Shown: positions 35,951 through 45,419 of the stretch, piece by piece
How the letters are laid out: each line of letters opens with the position of its first letter
Position numbering within the stretch: position 1 is the stretch's first letter
From: Gammaproteobacteria bacterium
GTDB taxonomy: Bacteria; Pseudomonadota; Gammaproteobacteria; Steroidobacterales; Steroidobacteraceae
Assembly (NCBI GenBank): GCA_028293765.1
Contig: JAQGOG010000155.1
Coordinates: forward strand, 1 to 52,815
Length of the DNA: 52,815 bases
Direction of reading: 5' to 3'
Program-made: the position numbers and the translations under genes
Notes under the pieces: model-generated
What the model was told of the DNA's origin: nothing
Seen by the model: only the letters and a program-made list of their open reading frames with translations
Databases searched by the model: none

Positions 35951-38388
35951 GATGCCTCCTCAATAACTGACTGCGCCGTGCTGGCGGTCAATTCCGCCAA
36001 CGCAGCCCGAAGCTCGATGAGTTTGGGCGGTTTACTCAACACCCGGTCGACATACGGCGGAATGTCGTTGTCCGCCAGCAACCGCCTGCCCCAACCTGTC
36101 AGCAATATCACCGGCGTGTCCGGCGCTGCCGCCTTGACCGCGGCGGCCACTTTGCGGCCGTCCACGTAAGGCATGCCCAAATCGGTGATGACCAGGGAAA
36201 AGGGCGTTTCGCTGCGCCGCGCGGCGAGGAAGACGTCGATCCCATTCTGACCGCCGTCGGCCACCACGGTAACGTGGCCATCCCCTTCCAGAACGTCCCG
36301 CATGGATTTGATCAACAGCGGATCGTCGTCCACGAGCAGCAGGCGCAAGCGCCGTAGCGGTTGCTGTCTGGCCGCGGTGGGTTGAATGTCCATCGATGGT
36401 GCCTGCGCCGTCGCGAACAGCACGCGCACGGTCGTGCCCCTGCCGACGACGCTTTCGATCTCGAGCTCGGCGCTGTGACGCTGAATCATTCCATAGACCA
36501 TGGCGAGCCCGAGTCCCGTGCCCCGCTCGCCCTTGGTCGTGTAGAACGGCTCCAGGCAGCGGCGCCGTGTCTCGTCGTCCATCCCAAGTCCGGTGTCGGA
36601 CACTTCCACATGCGCAAAGGCAAGCGGCTCGTCTCCTGGATACGGCTGAGACAGGACGCTGCGCGTACGCAGCGTAAGAGTACCGCCCTCCGGCATGGCG
36701 TCCACGGCGTTGAAGACTAGATTCGTGAGGGCGTCCCTGATCTCCACCTCCGACCCCATGATCTCTGGCAGGTCGGGCGCAAGGTCGGTTTGCAGTCCGA
36801 TCACGATGCCCTTTTGCAGCGGCACGTCGCTCCACCGCGCGCGCGTCAATTCGATTACATGCTCGATCATGCGGTTGAGGCCGACGCGGGCCAGAGTCAG
36901 CTCCGGCTCGCGCTGCCGGTAGAACTCCCGCATGCGCGCCACGGTTTCGGCCACGTCCTCGATGGCGCGTTGAATCGTGACCAGGTAGTTGCGCGCCCGA
37001 TCGCTCAAACCAGGCTCGCGCTCCAGAAGAGACTCGGTGTAAAGGGCTATAGGAGAGATGGCGTTGTTGATGTCGTGAGCAATGCCGCTCGCCATTTGGC
37101 CGAGCGCGCGCAGCCGCTCCTGCTGCATGACGGCCTGCTGCGACTGATGCAGGTCGTCGTAGGCCTGCTGCAAGGCGCCGTAGAGCTGCGCTTGATGCGC
37201 CGCCAGGGCTACATGCTCGCTCAAGTGCTGCAGAAACTCGCATTCCGCGCTGCTGAACGCCTCCGGCGCGACACGCGCAACCACGAGAACGCCGAATACG
37301 CGGTTCTCGACCAGCAACGGTGCCAGGACCAGCGAGCGCAGACCCGCGCGCACGAAACGTTGCGGAAACGGAAACTCGATCCCGTTGACATCCGGCTCGT
37401 AGACCAGCTGGCCGCCGACACAGCGGGCGAGCCCGTTCTGGTCGATCGGCACGCGGGACTGCTCTCTCATCTCGAGGACGGCGGCACGCTCGCGGCTGCG
37501 CGCGCCGATGGTGGCAATTGAAAGAGCCTCGGCGTCGGCGTCATACAGACACATGCAGCCGAAATCGATCGGCAGCTCGTCCTCCAGGCTGTGCAACACG
37601 ACTTGAAAGATGCTCGCCAGATCCTGCCGCTCGCCGATGGCGCGCGTGATGCGTTGCAGGAGGTCGAGGCGGCCGAGCTGATTTTGCAGTCTGCTCTGGG
37701 CCCCTTCGATCCGCGTCAACATGTGATTGAACGCATCCGTCAGCAGGCCGAATTCGTACCCTTCCGGCCGCGACGCACGCACGGTGTAGTCGCGGTTGGC
37801 GGAGATGGCGGAGGCGGTCTCGGCAAGCGCCAGAATCGGCTGCGAGATCTGCCTCTGCAGACGCGTCGATATCAGATAAGCCACGCCGCAGGAGAGGGCC
37901 AGCACCAGCACGGCTATCAGGCCAAAACTTCGAAACCGCTCGTAAATGGCACCCGGGTCCGACTTCAGGTACAGAACTCCCATGCGGTGGCCGCCCTGCA
38001 CGACCGGCTGTACCCCGATCAGGTAGCCCTGCTCGAAGCGATAGCCGTCGCGCAGCGTCAAGGCGGAAGTCTCCGTCGCTCCCGCCGCGGGATATGACGC
38101 AAACAGCTCACCGGTACGCGTATACAGAGCGGCAGCGACGACATGGCGTTCGGCCTTGAAGGCCGAGAGGACTTCGCGGGCATCGTCCGGATTTTGGAAG
38201 GCCAACGCCGCCGTGCTGTTTGCGGCGATGGCTTCCCCGAGAGTCGCGAGATTGCGCAGCGTCTGCTGCCGATAAGTTACAAAGTCATAGGCGAAGAAGG
38301 CCGCCGAGGTCGTGAGCATCACGGCGCCGCTCGTCAGCAGGATCACGGCAATGAGAGTCTGCCGGATCGGTCTGGAACGCTTCGGCAT
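35947..38388 (-). CDS. Membrane hybrid histidine kinase (CHASE8-like sensor, HAMP, GAF, HK, receiver)
   Basis: An 813-residue inner-membrane sensor. Helix 1 (~10-33) and helix 2 (~153-175) enclose a ~115-residue periplasmic domain of the CHASE8 type (TLGEAIAANSTAALAFQNPDDA). HAMP (~175-230), GAF (~250-400) and an NtrB-like kinase core follow, with His438 in GIAHDINNAISP and HATPase boxes NLVFNAVDAMPEGG and GTGLGLAMVYG. A receiver (~685-805) with VITDLGMP closes it. The YfiR-like gene upstream ends 3 bp before its start, so periplasmic YfiR is the natural candidate to touch the sensor domain. The gene is in one run with a TonB receptor, yfiR and the receiver-kinase. Confidence 0.9.
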   Translation of the reverse strand: MPKRSRPIRQTLIAVILLTSGAVMLTTSAAFFAYDFVTYRQQTLRNLATLGEAIAANSTAALAFQNPDDAREVLSAFKAERHVVAAALYTRTGELFASYPAAGATETSALTLRDGYRFEQGYLIGVQPVVQGGHRMGVLYLKSDPGAIYERFRSFGLIAVLVLALSCGVAYLISTRLQRQISQPILALAETASAISANRDYTVRASRPEGYEFGLLTDAFNHMLTRIEGAQSRLQNQLGRLDLLQRITRAIGERQDLASIFQVVLHSLEDELPIDFGCMCLYDADAEALSIATIGARSRERAAVLEMREQSRVPIDQNGLARCVGGQLVYEPDVNGIEFPFPQRFVRAGLRSLVLAPLLVENRVFGVLVVARVAPEAFSSAECEFLQHLSEHVALAAHQAQLYGALQQAYDDLHQSQQAVMQQERLRALGQMASGIAHDINNAISPIALYTESLLEREPGLSDRARNYLVTIQRAIEDVAETVARMREFYRQREPELTLARVGLNRMIEHVIELTRARWSDVPLQKGIVIGLQTDLAPDLPEIMGSEVEIRDALTNLVFNAVDAMPEGGTLTLRTRSVLSQPYPGDEPLAFAHVEVSDTGLGMDDETRRRCLEPFYTTKGERGTGLGLAMVYGMIQRHSAELEIESVVGRGTTVRVLFATAQAPSMDIQPTAARQQPLRRLRLLLVDDDPLLIKSMRDVLEGDGHVTVVADGGQNGIDVFLAARRSETPFSLVITDLGMPYVDGRKVAAAVKAAAPDTPVILLTGWGRRLLADNDIPPYVDRVLSKPPKLIELRAALAELTASTAQSVIEEAS

Positions 38389-38391
38389 CGC

Positions 38392-38952
38392 TTAGTCCTC
38401 CCCGCCGCCGACGATCTCGGCGGGTCGCAGCAACTTGGAGCTGATCGTCAGATTGCCGGCCTTCGCCGCGCCGACGTCGATCCGCAAGCGGATCCGGTTG
38501 CTCTCGGTCACGAGCCGGATCATGACCCCGCGTTGCCCCGCTGAGTCGGAGTCGCTCACCGTCAGAATGCTGCGGCCTTTGAGCGCCGCCAGAATCTCCT
38601 CCAGATGTCCTACTTCAGTACTCCCGATGAACAGGATGTTGCAATTGTGGATCTCAGTCACGCTGCGGTAGCGCTCGATTACCAGGGGGCGCCTGTTGAC
38701 GGTCTCGCCATGCACGACTTCATCCAGCTGAGAACCGAACGGATCCGTGCCGAGCACACCGATGACGAACGGAGTGTCCGGGCCCGGGAAGGCCTCGGGG
38801 GGCCAGTCGACGAACTGCGTGAAGTTGAAAAGGAAGACGGCCTTGACCTGATACTCCGACGGCGCCGCCGTCGCCCAGGAGGCCGTGGCCGCGAACACCG
38901 CCACTGCGAGCCACAGACGCGACGGGCAGGCGCGCGCGCTCAATATTGCCAT
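38392..38952 (-). CDS. YfiR-family periplasmic protein
   Basis: A 186-residue exported protein of the YfiR/DUF4154 family. In Pseudomonas, YfiR is a periplasmic repressor of a membrane diguanylate cyclase. The signal peptide ends near TAAPS, and the family start EYQVKAVFLFNFTQFVDWP is unmistakable, as is GRSILTVSDSDSAGQRGVMIRL. The ATG lies inside the last codons of the TonB receptor (13-bp overlap). Here its membrane partner is more likely the CHASE8-like kinase directly downstream than a cyclase. Confidence 0.9.
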   Translation of the reverse strand: MAILSARACPSRLWLAVAVFAATASWATAAPSEYQVKAVFLFNFTQFVDWPPEAFPGPDTPFVIGVLGTDPFGSQLDEVVHGETVNRRPLVIERYRSVTEIHNCNILFIGSTEVGHLEEILAALKGRSILTVSDSDSAGQRGVMIRLVTESNRIRLRIDVGAAKAGNLTISSKLLRPAEIVGGGED

Positions 38953-40988
38953 GCGATCTTTCCGTACACGTTACGTTCGATCGCCACGCGCGTCGGGCCC
39001 GGAAAGCCATATTCCGCGTGGTGGTCGTGCAGTAGATTCTGCCCGACCACGGACAATTCGAGTCCCTTCGCGGCGTGCCACGCCAGACGGGTGTCCATTT
39101 CAAGGTAGCTGGGTACGGTGCCGAGCGCCGGTCCGTTGTTGGTTTTCAGCAGGTCGACCCAGCGCAGCGTGGTATCGAGCTCCACGCGCGCCGGCAGATT
39201 CATCGAGGAACGCAGCGAGACCTGTTGTTGCGGATCGGCGGTTTCATTGCGAGCGTTGCTGAAGTCGAATTGGCCCGGCTGCACGCGCAGGTTCTCTTTG
39301 AGAAGATCGTAGCCTGCGTGCAGTGACCAGCCGTCGAAAACCTGATAGTTGCCACTGAGCTCCAGCCCGTAAGTGTCGCCTTCGACGTTGTTCGCGAAGA
39401 ACAGCGGCAGAATGGTGTTGGGCGTAGAGCTCGTGCTGCGCACGTCGTGGTAGACGTTGTAAAAGGCCGAGATCGAGCCGGTAAAGTCCGAGGCGACCTC
39501 GCCGCGATAACCCAGCTCGTACGCGGTCACATATTCGGAGCCGAAAGTGCCGCTTCCCGCCAGTATCACCAGCGGGAACGGCCGTGCCGGCTCGGAGAAG
39601 TCGCGATCGATTCGCGACGGAGTCCGCGCGGCACGCGAAATCGCGGACCAGAGCGCCTGGTGCGGTGCGAGACTCCATTCCACGCGCGCATTGGGCTCTA
39701 CCTCGAACCCGGTGTAGTCGTTGTGCTCGAGCTTGGAGCCCAGAGTGACGGACCAATCGCTGCCGAGCAGGATCTCGTCCTGCAGGAACGCACTGAAGAG
39801 GTCTTGATTCAGAACGTCGGGGGAGAATCCCAGCCCGGGCGCGTTCTCGACCACGTCGTGCGTGAAGCGATAGCCGAGGCCCCACACCACACGGTTGCGC
39901 CCACCGAGGGCGAAGCGGTGCTGGAAGTCGATGTCGTAGGTAGTAAGGTCGTCCCGCAGGTTGCCGGCGGGTACGAGGGGTGTGGTACCCAACAGGAACA
40001 TGGGAACCGGATCGAGCAGATGGGTACGGTCGTAATAGGTCTGCAGGCTCATGTCGGACCGGTCCGAAAACACGTGCGTCCAGTGCCCGACAATGTTGCC
40101 GCCGGAGTTCTCTATCGCGCCTCCGGTGTTCATGCCTTCATGGCCGGCGTAGAAGTCGCCGTGCAGGCTGAGAGTGTTCTGCGGCGACGACTGCGAATCG
40201 ATGCGAAATCCGCCCTGGGCGTGATGCCACCCATCGGTTGCCGGGCTGCCATTCTCGAACACTTCGTCATCGCGGTTGAGATATTTCCCGTAAACGCGGA
40301 AGTTGACGCCCGGGGCGAGCGCGCCGCCGTAACGTGCGCCGCCGAACTCCTCGAGCTGCGAGCCTCCGCCGGCCTCCGCGTAAAGGCCCTGGCTGTCGGC
40401 CGCGCTTCTGGTGATGATATTGATCACGCCGTTGACGGCGTTCGCACCCCACAGGGTACCGCCGGGACCGCTGATGACTTCGATCCGGTCGATGTCCTCG
40501 AGCAGGTAGTCCTGCACGTCCCAGAACACGCCCGAGTACAGCGGCGTATACACGGTGCGCCCGTCGATCATGACGAGAAGCTTATTGCCAAGGGCGGTGT
40601 TGAAACCTCGCGCGGTGATCGCCCAATCGTGAGAGTTCTTCTGCGCGACCTCCAGGTTATCCGCAAGCCGCAGTGCTTCCGGGATGCTGGATGCGCCCGA
40701 ACGGCGGATCTCCTCCTGGGTAATGACCTGAATCGCTGCTGCCGCCCGCAACAGTTTCTCCGGGTGTCGCGCCACCGACGTCACCTGGATGCTCATCAGC
40801 TGTTCGACGGACAACTGCTTCAACTCGCCTGTAGACGGTGCGTCCGTATCGGCTTGGGTCTGGCCAGTGAATGTCGACAGGACCAGCGATGCCAGCGCGG
40901 ATAGCGATAGCGCGCGGGCACCGGAGTTTCTCCAGTGTTGAAGCGGTCGCCTGCGGCTGGGTATTCCCAGCACAGCGTGAGTCGTCAT
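38940..40988 (-). CDS. TonB-dependent receptor of the signalling operon
   Basis: A 682-residue outer-membrane receptor. After a signal region, QLSVEQLMSIQVTSVARHPE precedes a plug domain (ARGFNTALGNKLLVMIDGRTV; ISGPGGTLWGANAVNGVINIITR) of the type seen in vitamin B12/colicin-like receptors, and then the barrel. The ATG at 40988 has GGAGAGG upstream; the frame is open further up but carries no signal peptide there. It overlaps yfiR, so it is the first gene of the receptor-yfiR-kinase-kinase operon. This coupling suggests ligand sensing rather than plain uptake. Confidence 0.9.
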   Translation of the reverse strand: MTTHAVLGIPSRRRPLQHWRNSGARALSLSALASLVLSTFTGQTQADTDAPSTGELKQLSVEQLMSIQVTSVARHPEKLLRAAAAIQVITQEEIRRSGASSIPEALRLADNLEVAQKNSHDWAITARGFNTALGNKLLVMIDGRTVYTPLYSGVFWDVQDYLLEDIDRIEVISGPGGTLWGANAVNGVINIITRSAADSQGLYAEAGGGSQLEEFGGARYGGALAPGVNFRVYGKYLNRDDEVFENGSPATDGWHHAQGGFRIDSQSSPQNTLSLHGDFYAGHEGMNTGGAIENSGGNIVGHWTHVFSDRSDMSLQTYYDRTHLLDPVPMFLLGTTPLVPAGNLRDDLTTYDIDFQHRFALGGRNRVVWGLGYRFTHDVVENAPGLGFSPDVLNQDLFSAFLQDEILLGSDWSVTLGSKLEHNDYTGFEVEPNARVEWSLAPHQALWSAISRAARTPSRIDRDFSEPARPFPLVILAGSGTFGSEYVTAYELGYRGEVASDFTGSISAFYNVYHDVRSTSSTPNTILPLFFANNVEGDTYGLELSGNYQVFDGWSLHAGYDLLKENLRVQPGQFDFSNARNETADPQQQVSLRSSMNLPARVELDTTLRWVDLLKTNNGPALGTVPSYLEMDTRLAWHAAKGLELSVVGQNLLHDHHAEYGFPGPTRVAIERNVYGKIAWQY

Positions 40989-41328
40989 CGCGGGCCTCTC
41001 CGCCGTGAAGTCATCACCGGGGTCTGGCGGAATTGCCGGTGGCTCACTTTGTTGTTCAATGTCGTGCGGCACTACCTGCCGCAAACACACGCGAGAGTGC
41101 TCCCTGTTCGATGTTATGCAAAGTGGCTGGAGTTTGAATTGTGAGTCGGGTCTCAATGGTTGCGCATTCGCGCCCTATGCGACCGCACCGCGACACTGAG
41201 CGCTGAGGCAACCCGCCGGCGTAAGATGAAGAAATGTTTAATCGGCGGCACATCGCGCTCGCGATGCACAAATAGACGCTGTGGAGGCGACGATCCTCCC
41301 CGTGGCGCAGGCAGATGCTACAACGCGA

Positions 41329-41568
41329 TTACGATCGCCCCGGCTCGCTCTTCCTGGCGCCGCGCACGTTCATGATCGCGAGACAGACTTGCAACGCAAT
41401 CAGGGCGTAGGCGTGCGCATGCACGCCCCACACCACCCACAGTACGTTGCTGACGATGAACAACCAGAAGCCGATGTTACGTCTGGCCTTTACGGACGAG
41501 GCGACATACCACGATGCCGCCACGGTAACGACCATCGCGGGCCATTGGACCAGATCGACGATCTGCAC
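41329..41568 (-). CDS. Small inner-membrane protein
   Basis: A 79-residue protein with about three hydrophobic helices (AMVVTVAASWYVASSV; IGFWLFIVSNVLWVVWGV; AYALIALQVCLAIMNVRGA) and a short basic tail. The pattern resembles small PnuC/SWEET-like or YgjV-like membrane proteins, but no motif is decisive. It starts with GTG 20 bp downstream of bfr on the same strand, so it may be cotranscribed with bacterioferritin. Confidence 0.65.
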   Translation of the reverse strand: MQIVDLVQWPAMVVTVAASWYVASSVKARRNIGFWLFIVSNVLWVVWGVHAHAYALIALQVCLAIMNVRGARKSEPGRS

Positions 41569-41587
41569 GGACCCGCCGCGCCGTTAT

Positions 41588-42067
41588 TTATGCTTCACCC
41601 GTGGCCATCTGTGACTGGCAATAGTTCTCGAGACCGACGCGTTTGATGAGATCGAGTTGGGTCTCGAGGAAATCGATGTGCTCCTCCTCGGATTCGAGGA
41701 TCGACACGAAGAGCTCACGCGAGACGAAATCGCCGGCCGCCTCGCTGTCGACGATGGCCACCTTCAACTCCACGTGCGCGGTCATCTCGAGCTTCAGATC
41801 GCACTCGAGACACTCTTGCACGTTTTCCCCTATGAGGAGCTTGCTCAGATCCTGGAGGTTGGGCAATCCGTCGAGAAACAGGATGCGTTTGATCAGGCGA
41901 TCGGCATGCTTCATCTCGTCGATCGATTCGTCCTTCTCGTGCTCCTCCAGGCGATCCAGACCCCAGTGGCCGAACATGCGCGCATGCAGGAAGTATTGGT
42001 TGATTGCCGTGAGCTCGTTCTTCAGCACGACATTCAGGTGCCGCAGGATCTTGGGATCGCCCTTCAT
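41588..42067 (-). CDS. bfr: Bacterioferritin
   Basis: A 159-residue haem-containing ferritin that forms a 24-mer iron store. The ferroxidase ligands are all present: Glu18, Glu51, His54, Glu94, Glu127 and His130. The haem-binding Met52 is in [13 protein letters not shown] lies before the ATG. Its usual partner, Bfd, which releases the iron, is encoded 10 kb upstream on the same strand, with the catabolic cluster in between. Confidence 0.95.
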   Translation of the reverse strand: MKGDPKILRHLNVVLKNELTAINQYFLHARMFGHWGLDRLEEHEKDESIDEMKHADRLIKRILFLDGLPNLQDLSKLLIGENVQECLECDLKLEMTAHVELKVAIVDSEAAGDFVSRELFVSILESEEEHIDFLETQLDLIKRVGLENYCQSQMATGEA

Positions 42068-42568
42068 TCGCGCCGCTCCAATTCAATTTATTCTTTCAGC
42101 CGCGATCTTGGGCGAACGCGGTGGAGCACGCAACACGAGTGGCCGGCATGCCGGCGGCCGGCGTACCGGTGGCCGGCATACCAGCGGCCGGCATAGGGGT
42201 CCTCTTGATTTTGGTCCCAAAAGGTCCGGTAGGATTTCTCGGTAATTTCAGCGTTCTGGTCGATTTTTCCTAAGCGCCTCGAGACGTTGCTGTTCGCCTT
42301 TTTGGGTGGGCTATTGTGAGGCCCTCCGGGGAGGACCAGAACATGAACGACTGGCAGTCGACGTGGATAGAGGGCCCCTGGAACACCCCCCTGGAACACC
42401 GTTCCCGTTCTGCGTTTCCTGCCAATCGTCCAGCCCTGGCCACAGACGGATAATCAACATTATGTACAAATGTCCGCCGGGGAGGCGCGGGAAGCCTCTT
42501 GACTCTGTCCAGGCGGATTTAGTTCGATCGGGCGCGCCTTCGCGTGTTTGAGGGCATTCAAAATCGCT
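42068..42568. other. 500-bp region upstream of bfr
   Basis: No gene is supported. It contains the 15-bp tandem repeat at 42141-42196 and the bfr promoter region. I see no good Fur box here. Confidence 0.5.
42141..42196. repeat. 15-bp tandem repeat (about 3.7 copies)
   Basis: Units GGCCGGCATGCCGGC, GGCCGGCGTACCGGT, GGCCGGCATACCAGC and a partial GGCCGGCATAG follow one another. Each unit is itself near-palindromic. If read on the minus strand it gives five-residue steps of the form Y/H-A-G-R/H-x, but no convincing gene contains it. Confidence 0.85.
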
Positions 42569-43921
42569 TCAGCGCGATGAGGGAGACGTGTTCGATCCTC
42601 GCTGACGGGCAATCTGATCAGCGAGTCGCTGAGCTACGCGCGCGCCGGTGGCGCAAGCGCCTGTGACCAGGGCTTGGCCCAGGTAGTCGCCGCAGTAATG
42701 GACGCGTTGCGGCGAGTCCCGCATGAACTTCTCGAATTCCCGGACGGTACGCGCGTATCCGGGATAGGGAACCGGGAGCATGTGCTCGATCCACTGCTCG
42801 ACTCGTTCCGTGACCTGATCTTCGAGTGAGGGAAACAGTGCGAGCAGATCGTTTTGCAGAACGGGCTCGATGCGGCGCTCAGGATCCGCGCGGATCGCTT
42901 CGGTGCTTTCCGGACCTGCCTGGACGTACAGGCCCGGCCGGCCGGACGACGCCGATGCGGCCGGGACTTGCTCGAACAGGCCGAGAAGCCGACCGGATCG
43001 CCGCGTAAAGACCTTCAGCAGCGCTACCACGTCTTGTCTCAAACTATAGTGAATCGCACCCAGCGAGTTGTAACGCACGCCTGCGAAGAAGCTCCGGGCG
43101 GCGGCCGGGGGTGCGGCGATGAGCGTGGCCGGCTGAGTGCCCTCTGTCGCGCAGACGACGTAGTCCGAATGCAACGTCTCCCGGTGACCAGTGTGGGATT
43201 CGACGTGTACGCTGCACGTAGTCCTTTTTTCGATGACGGACAGTACACGCGTCCGACACTCGACTCTGACTCTTTTCGCAAGCTCGCTTGTCAGCTCGCC
43301 GATTCCCCCCGCGAAAGTCAGCGGCGGGCCGGCACCGAGTGTATGGGCAGACGTGGCGAACAGAAAAGCCGGTGATACATCCTCTGCATTCCAATTGCGC
43401 GCCCCGCGAAACAGCGGCTCGACCCAGCGGTAGCAGAACTCCGGACCAACATGCGCGGACAACTCCGCGGCCATCGACCTGGAGTCGAATTGAACCGCCG
43501 TGGCCAACTGGTCCGGATCCACTCGCAGCCGTGCGTGGGCGAGAGATGGCAATAGTCGAAGCATGCGTAGCCGCTCTGCCACCGGCAGAGCTCCGGTAAG
43601 CAGCAAGTGCGGGCCCACGCTGAGCGATAGATCGAACTCTTCCCGACCGTCGGCGCAGCGCAGGGAGACGTGCGGCGCGGGTCGGACACGGGCGCGCAGT
43701 CCGAGCTCGTCGATCAGCGACGACAACTCACCGGGAAAAGGGTAAATGAGGCGAGCCCCCGTTCGGAAGACGATCGAGCCAGACCGGCGCTCGGTCATTC
43801 GACCACCCGGGGCTTCCGCTGCCTCCAGCACTCGTACTACGAACCCACGTTGTGCCAGGCGGTAAGCAGCGGTAAGTCCCGCAATCCCCGCTCCGACTAC
43901 CATGGCGGTAGGGGCCGTCAT
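42569..43921 (-). CDS. FAD-dependent oxidoreductase (phytoene desaturase/PPO-like)
   Basis: A 450-residue flavoprotein of the protoporphyrinogen oxidase / amine oxidase / phytoene desaturase superfamily. The N-terminal Rossmann motif is VVGAGIAGLTAAYRLAQRG with Glu at the end of strand 2 (VLEAAEAPGGRM). The C-terminal FAD motif is VHYCGDYLGQALVTGACATGARVAQRL. The central part contains FAGGIGELTSELAKRV. The ATG at 43921 overlaps the UbiD stop (ATGA), so the two are translationally coupled. The tie to a decarboxylase suggests desaturation or oxidation of the same substrate, but the exact reaction is unknown. Confidence 0.88.
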   Translation of the reverse strand: MTAPTAMVVGAGIAGLTAAYRLAQRGFVVRVLEAAEAPGGRMTERRSGSIVFRTGARLIYPFPGELSSLIDELGLRARVRPAPHVSLRCADGREEFDLSLSVGPHLLLTGALPVAERLRMLRLLPSLAHARLRVDPDQLATAVQFDSRSMAAELSAHVGPEFCYRWVEPLFRGARNWNAEDVSPAFLFATSAHTLGAGPPLTFAGGIGELTSELAKRVRVECRTRVLSVIEKRTTCSVHVESHTGHRETLHSDYVVCATEGTQPATLIAAPPAAARSFFAGVRYNSLGAIHYSLRQDVVALLKVFTRRSGRLLGLFEQVPAASASSGRPGLYVQAGPESTEAIRADPERRIEPVLQNDLLALFPSLEDQVTERVEQWIEHMLPVPYPGYARTVREFEKFMRDSPQRVHYCGDYLGQALVTGACATGARVAQRLADQIARQRGSNTSPSSR

Positions 43922-45279
43922 TCGCCGCAGCGCAGGCGAGCCACCAGGTCCGGATCGGCGCGTCTTACGCCCGAGGTCATATCTACCCCGTCCACGCCTG
44001 GCACGGTCTTGCGTTCGAACTCGGCTTCGCGCCCGAACGGCTTCGTGGCATCGATTCCGATACGGCCCCAGAAGTCCTTGTGGGGATCCCGGTAAAAGCC
44101 TGGGATATCGTGCAGAACCATGGTCCGCGTGTCGACGCGCCCGCGCGTCAGGAACGCCCACATCACTTCATTCATGTCAGTAATGTCGACATCCTCGTCC
44201 ACCGCGAACACCGCACGGTTGTAATCGAGGTCGGCGCTGAATGCCGCAAGAATGGCCTGCCGCGCGTGGCCTTCGTACTGCGGCCGCATCTTGATCGTCG
44301 TGTTCATGAAAGCCGGCGCGCAGCTCACGTCGATGATTCCCGGTACGCGATCCTTCAGGTGGCGGTATGTCTTCGCACCGTAAACCGCTTCCAGCACGCA
44401 TAAGTCCTCGCGTGAGCCGCAGAGGATGCTGTGAGCGATGGCATCGCTGCGCCAATAGCAATCGGTAATCTCGAACACGTGATTATCGCCGGCGGGCACG
44501 TAATAGCCGAGAAACTCCCCGAACGGTCCTTCCGTGCGGCGCTCCTTCGGTAAGAAGCGACCTTCGATGACACACTGCGCTGACGCAGGAATTTCGAGAT
44601 CGACCGTGCGAGCGGCGTACGTCGGTACGGGCGAACCACGAACGGCCGCAGCGAGCGCCAGTTCGTCCCAGTCGGTCGGAAGCGATGCGGCCGCAGCCAG
44701 GAATATCTCGGGACCGACGCCTATGAGAAGCGCCGCTTCAAGTGGGCGGCCCTGCTCTTCCGCCTGCCGCTGATACTTCGCGAGATCGTGCGTCGTACCG
44801 AGTCGAACGCGAAGCTCCCCATCGTTAATGATCATCGAGCGATGGAAGGAGAGATTCGGGACGCCCGTCTGAGGATCACGTGCGAGGTAGATTGCAGAAG
44901 TGAAGTAAGGGCCTCCGTCCTTTGCGTGGTACGTGATAGCGGGCAGCTCGTGCAACGCGCCGGTGATGAGATCCTCAGGCCTGCGTTCCTGCGCCGTCGC
45001 CGCTTGGCGCCAACGTCCCGCTTCCTCGAGCAGCTGGATCCAACGCGCGCAGAATCCGTCGGCCGGCGCGCCCAGCAACTGGTTGAGGCGACGGCGCGTC
45101 GTGTAGAGGTTAGTGGCGACTGGGATCTTAGTGCCGCGCACGCGAGTGAATACGACGCCGTGGTCGGTCGTGTCCTGGAACCGGCGTGTCATCGCCGCCA
45201 GCTCGAAGCGTGGATCAACCTCGCGATCGACGACCAGAAGCTCGCCGGCCGCGGCGAGCGAGTTTAGAAAATCGCGCAT
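43918..45279 (-). CDS. UbiD-family prenylated-FMN decarboxylase
   Basis: A 453-residue member of the UbiD family, which (de)carboxylates unsaturated or aromatic acids with prenylated FMN. The catalytic EGPFGEF segment is present, along with family blocks AITYHAKDGGPYFTSAI, NLSFHRSMIINDGELRVRL, ALLIGVGPEIFLAAAASLP and VDEDVDITDMNEVMWAFLTR. The ATG at 45279 has GAGGAG upstream; a longer upstream frame lacks conserved text. The cofactor enzyme UbiX is encoded in the same cluster at 51284. Because the cluster also has a GntR regulator, aldehyde dehydrogenase, receptor and permease, this is a catabolic UbiD and not the ubiquinone enzyme. The substrate is not deducible. Confidence 0.92.
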   Translation of the reverse strand: MRDFLNSLAAAGELLVVDREVDPRFELAAMTRRFQDTTDHGVVFTRVRGTKIPVATNLYTTRRRLNQLLGAPADGFCARWIQLLEEAGRWRQAATAQERRPEDLITGALHELPAITYHAKDGGPYFTSAIYLARDPQTGVPNLSFHRSMIINDGELRVRLGTTHDLAKYQRQAEEQGRPLEAALLIGVGPEIFLAAAASLPTDWDELALAAAVRGSPVPTYAARTVDLEIPASAQCVIEGRFLPKERRTEGPFGEFLGYYVPAGDNHVFEITDCYWRSDAIAHSILCGSREDLCVLEAVYGAKTYRHLKDRVPGIIDVSCAPAFMNTTIKMRPQYEGHARQAILAAFSADLDYNRAVFAVDEDVDITDMNEVMWAFLTRGRVDTRTMVLHDIPGFYRDPHKDFWGRIGIDATKPFGREAEFERKTVPGVDGVDMTSGVRRADPDLVARLRCGE

Positions 45280-45352
45280 CAAGTCTCCTCGTACATCGTT
45301 GCGGCCCGGCCAACAGCGCCTCTTGATGCCGGCAAAACCGCGCCGGCAGATT

Positions 45353-45376
45353 CTGTGTGCAGTATACTGAGCACAG
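45353..45376. promoter_or_regulatory. GntR operator between ubiD and gntR (site 1)
   Basis: A dyad with outer arms CTGTG (45353-45357) and CACAG (45372-45376) around AGTATACT. The inner 19 bp, TGTGCAGTATACTGAGCAC, match the site at 49913-49931 (inverted) at 15 of 19 positions, including GTATAC and GAG-AC. A GTATAC core is common for FCD-type GntR regulators. It lies between the divergent ubiD and gntR starts. Confidence 0.78.
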
Positions 45377-45419
45377 TAGATCGCGCCAGATGCGCGAGTT
45401 GTGACAGGAGGAGCCCCGT

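Noticed and set aside
34292..36169. A 625-codon plus-strand frame over the kinase genes
   Set aside because: Antisense shadow of the receiver-kinase with no domain text of its own.
42141..42196. CRISPR-like array
   Set aside because: The units are contiguous, only 15 bp long and have no spacers; no cas genes are present.
43918..45279. UbiD as the ubiquinone biosynthesis enzyme
   Set aside because: It lies in a catabolic regulon with its own UbiX, receptor, permease and GntR regulator and is far from any ubi genes in the window.
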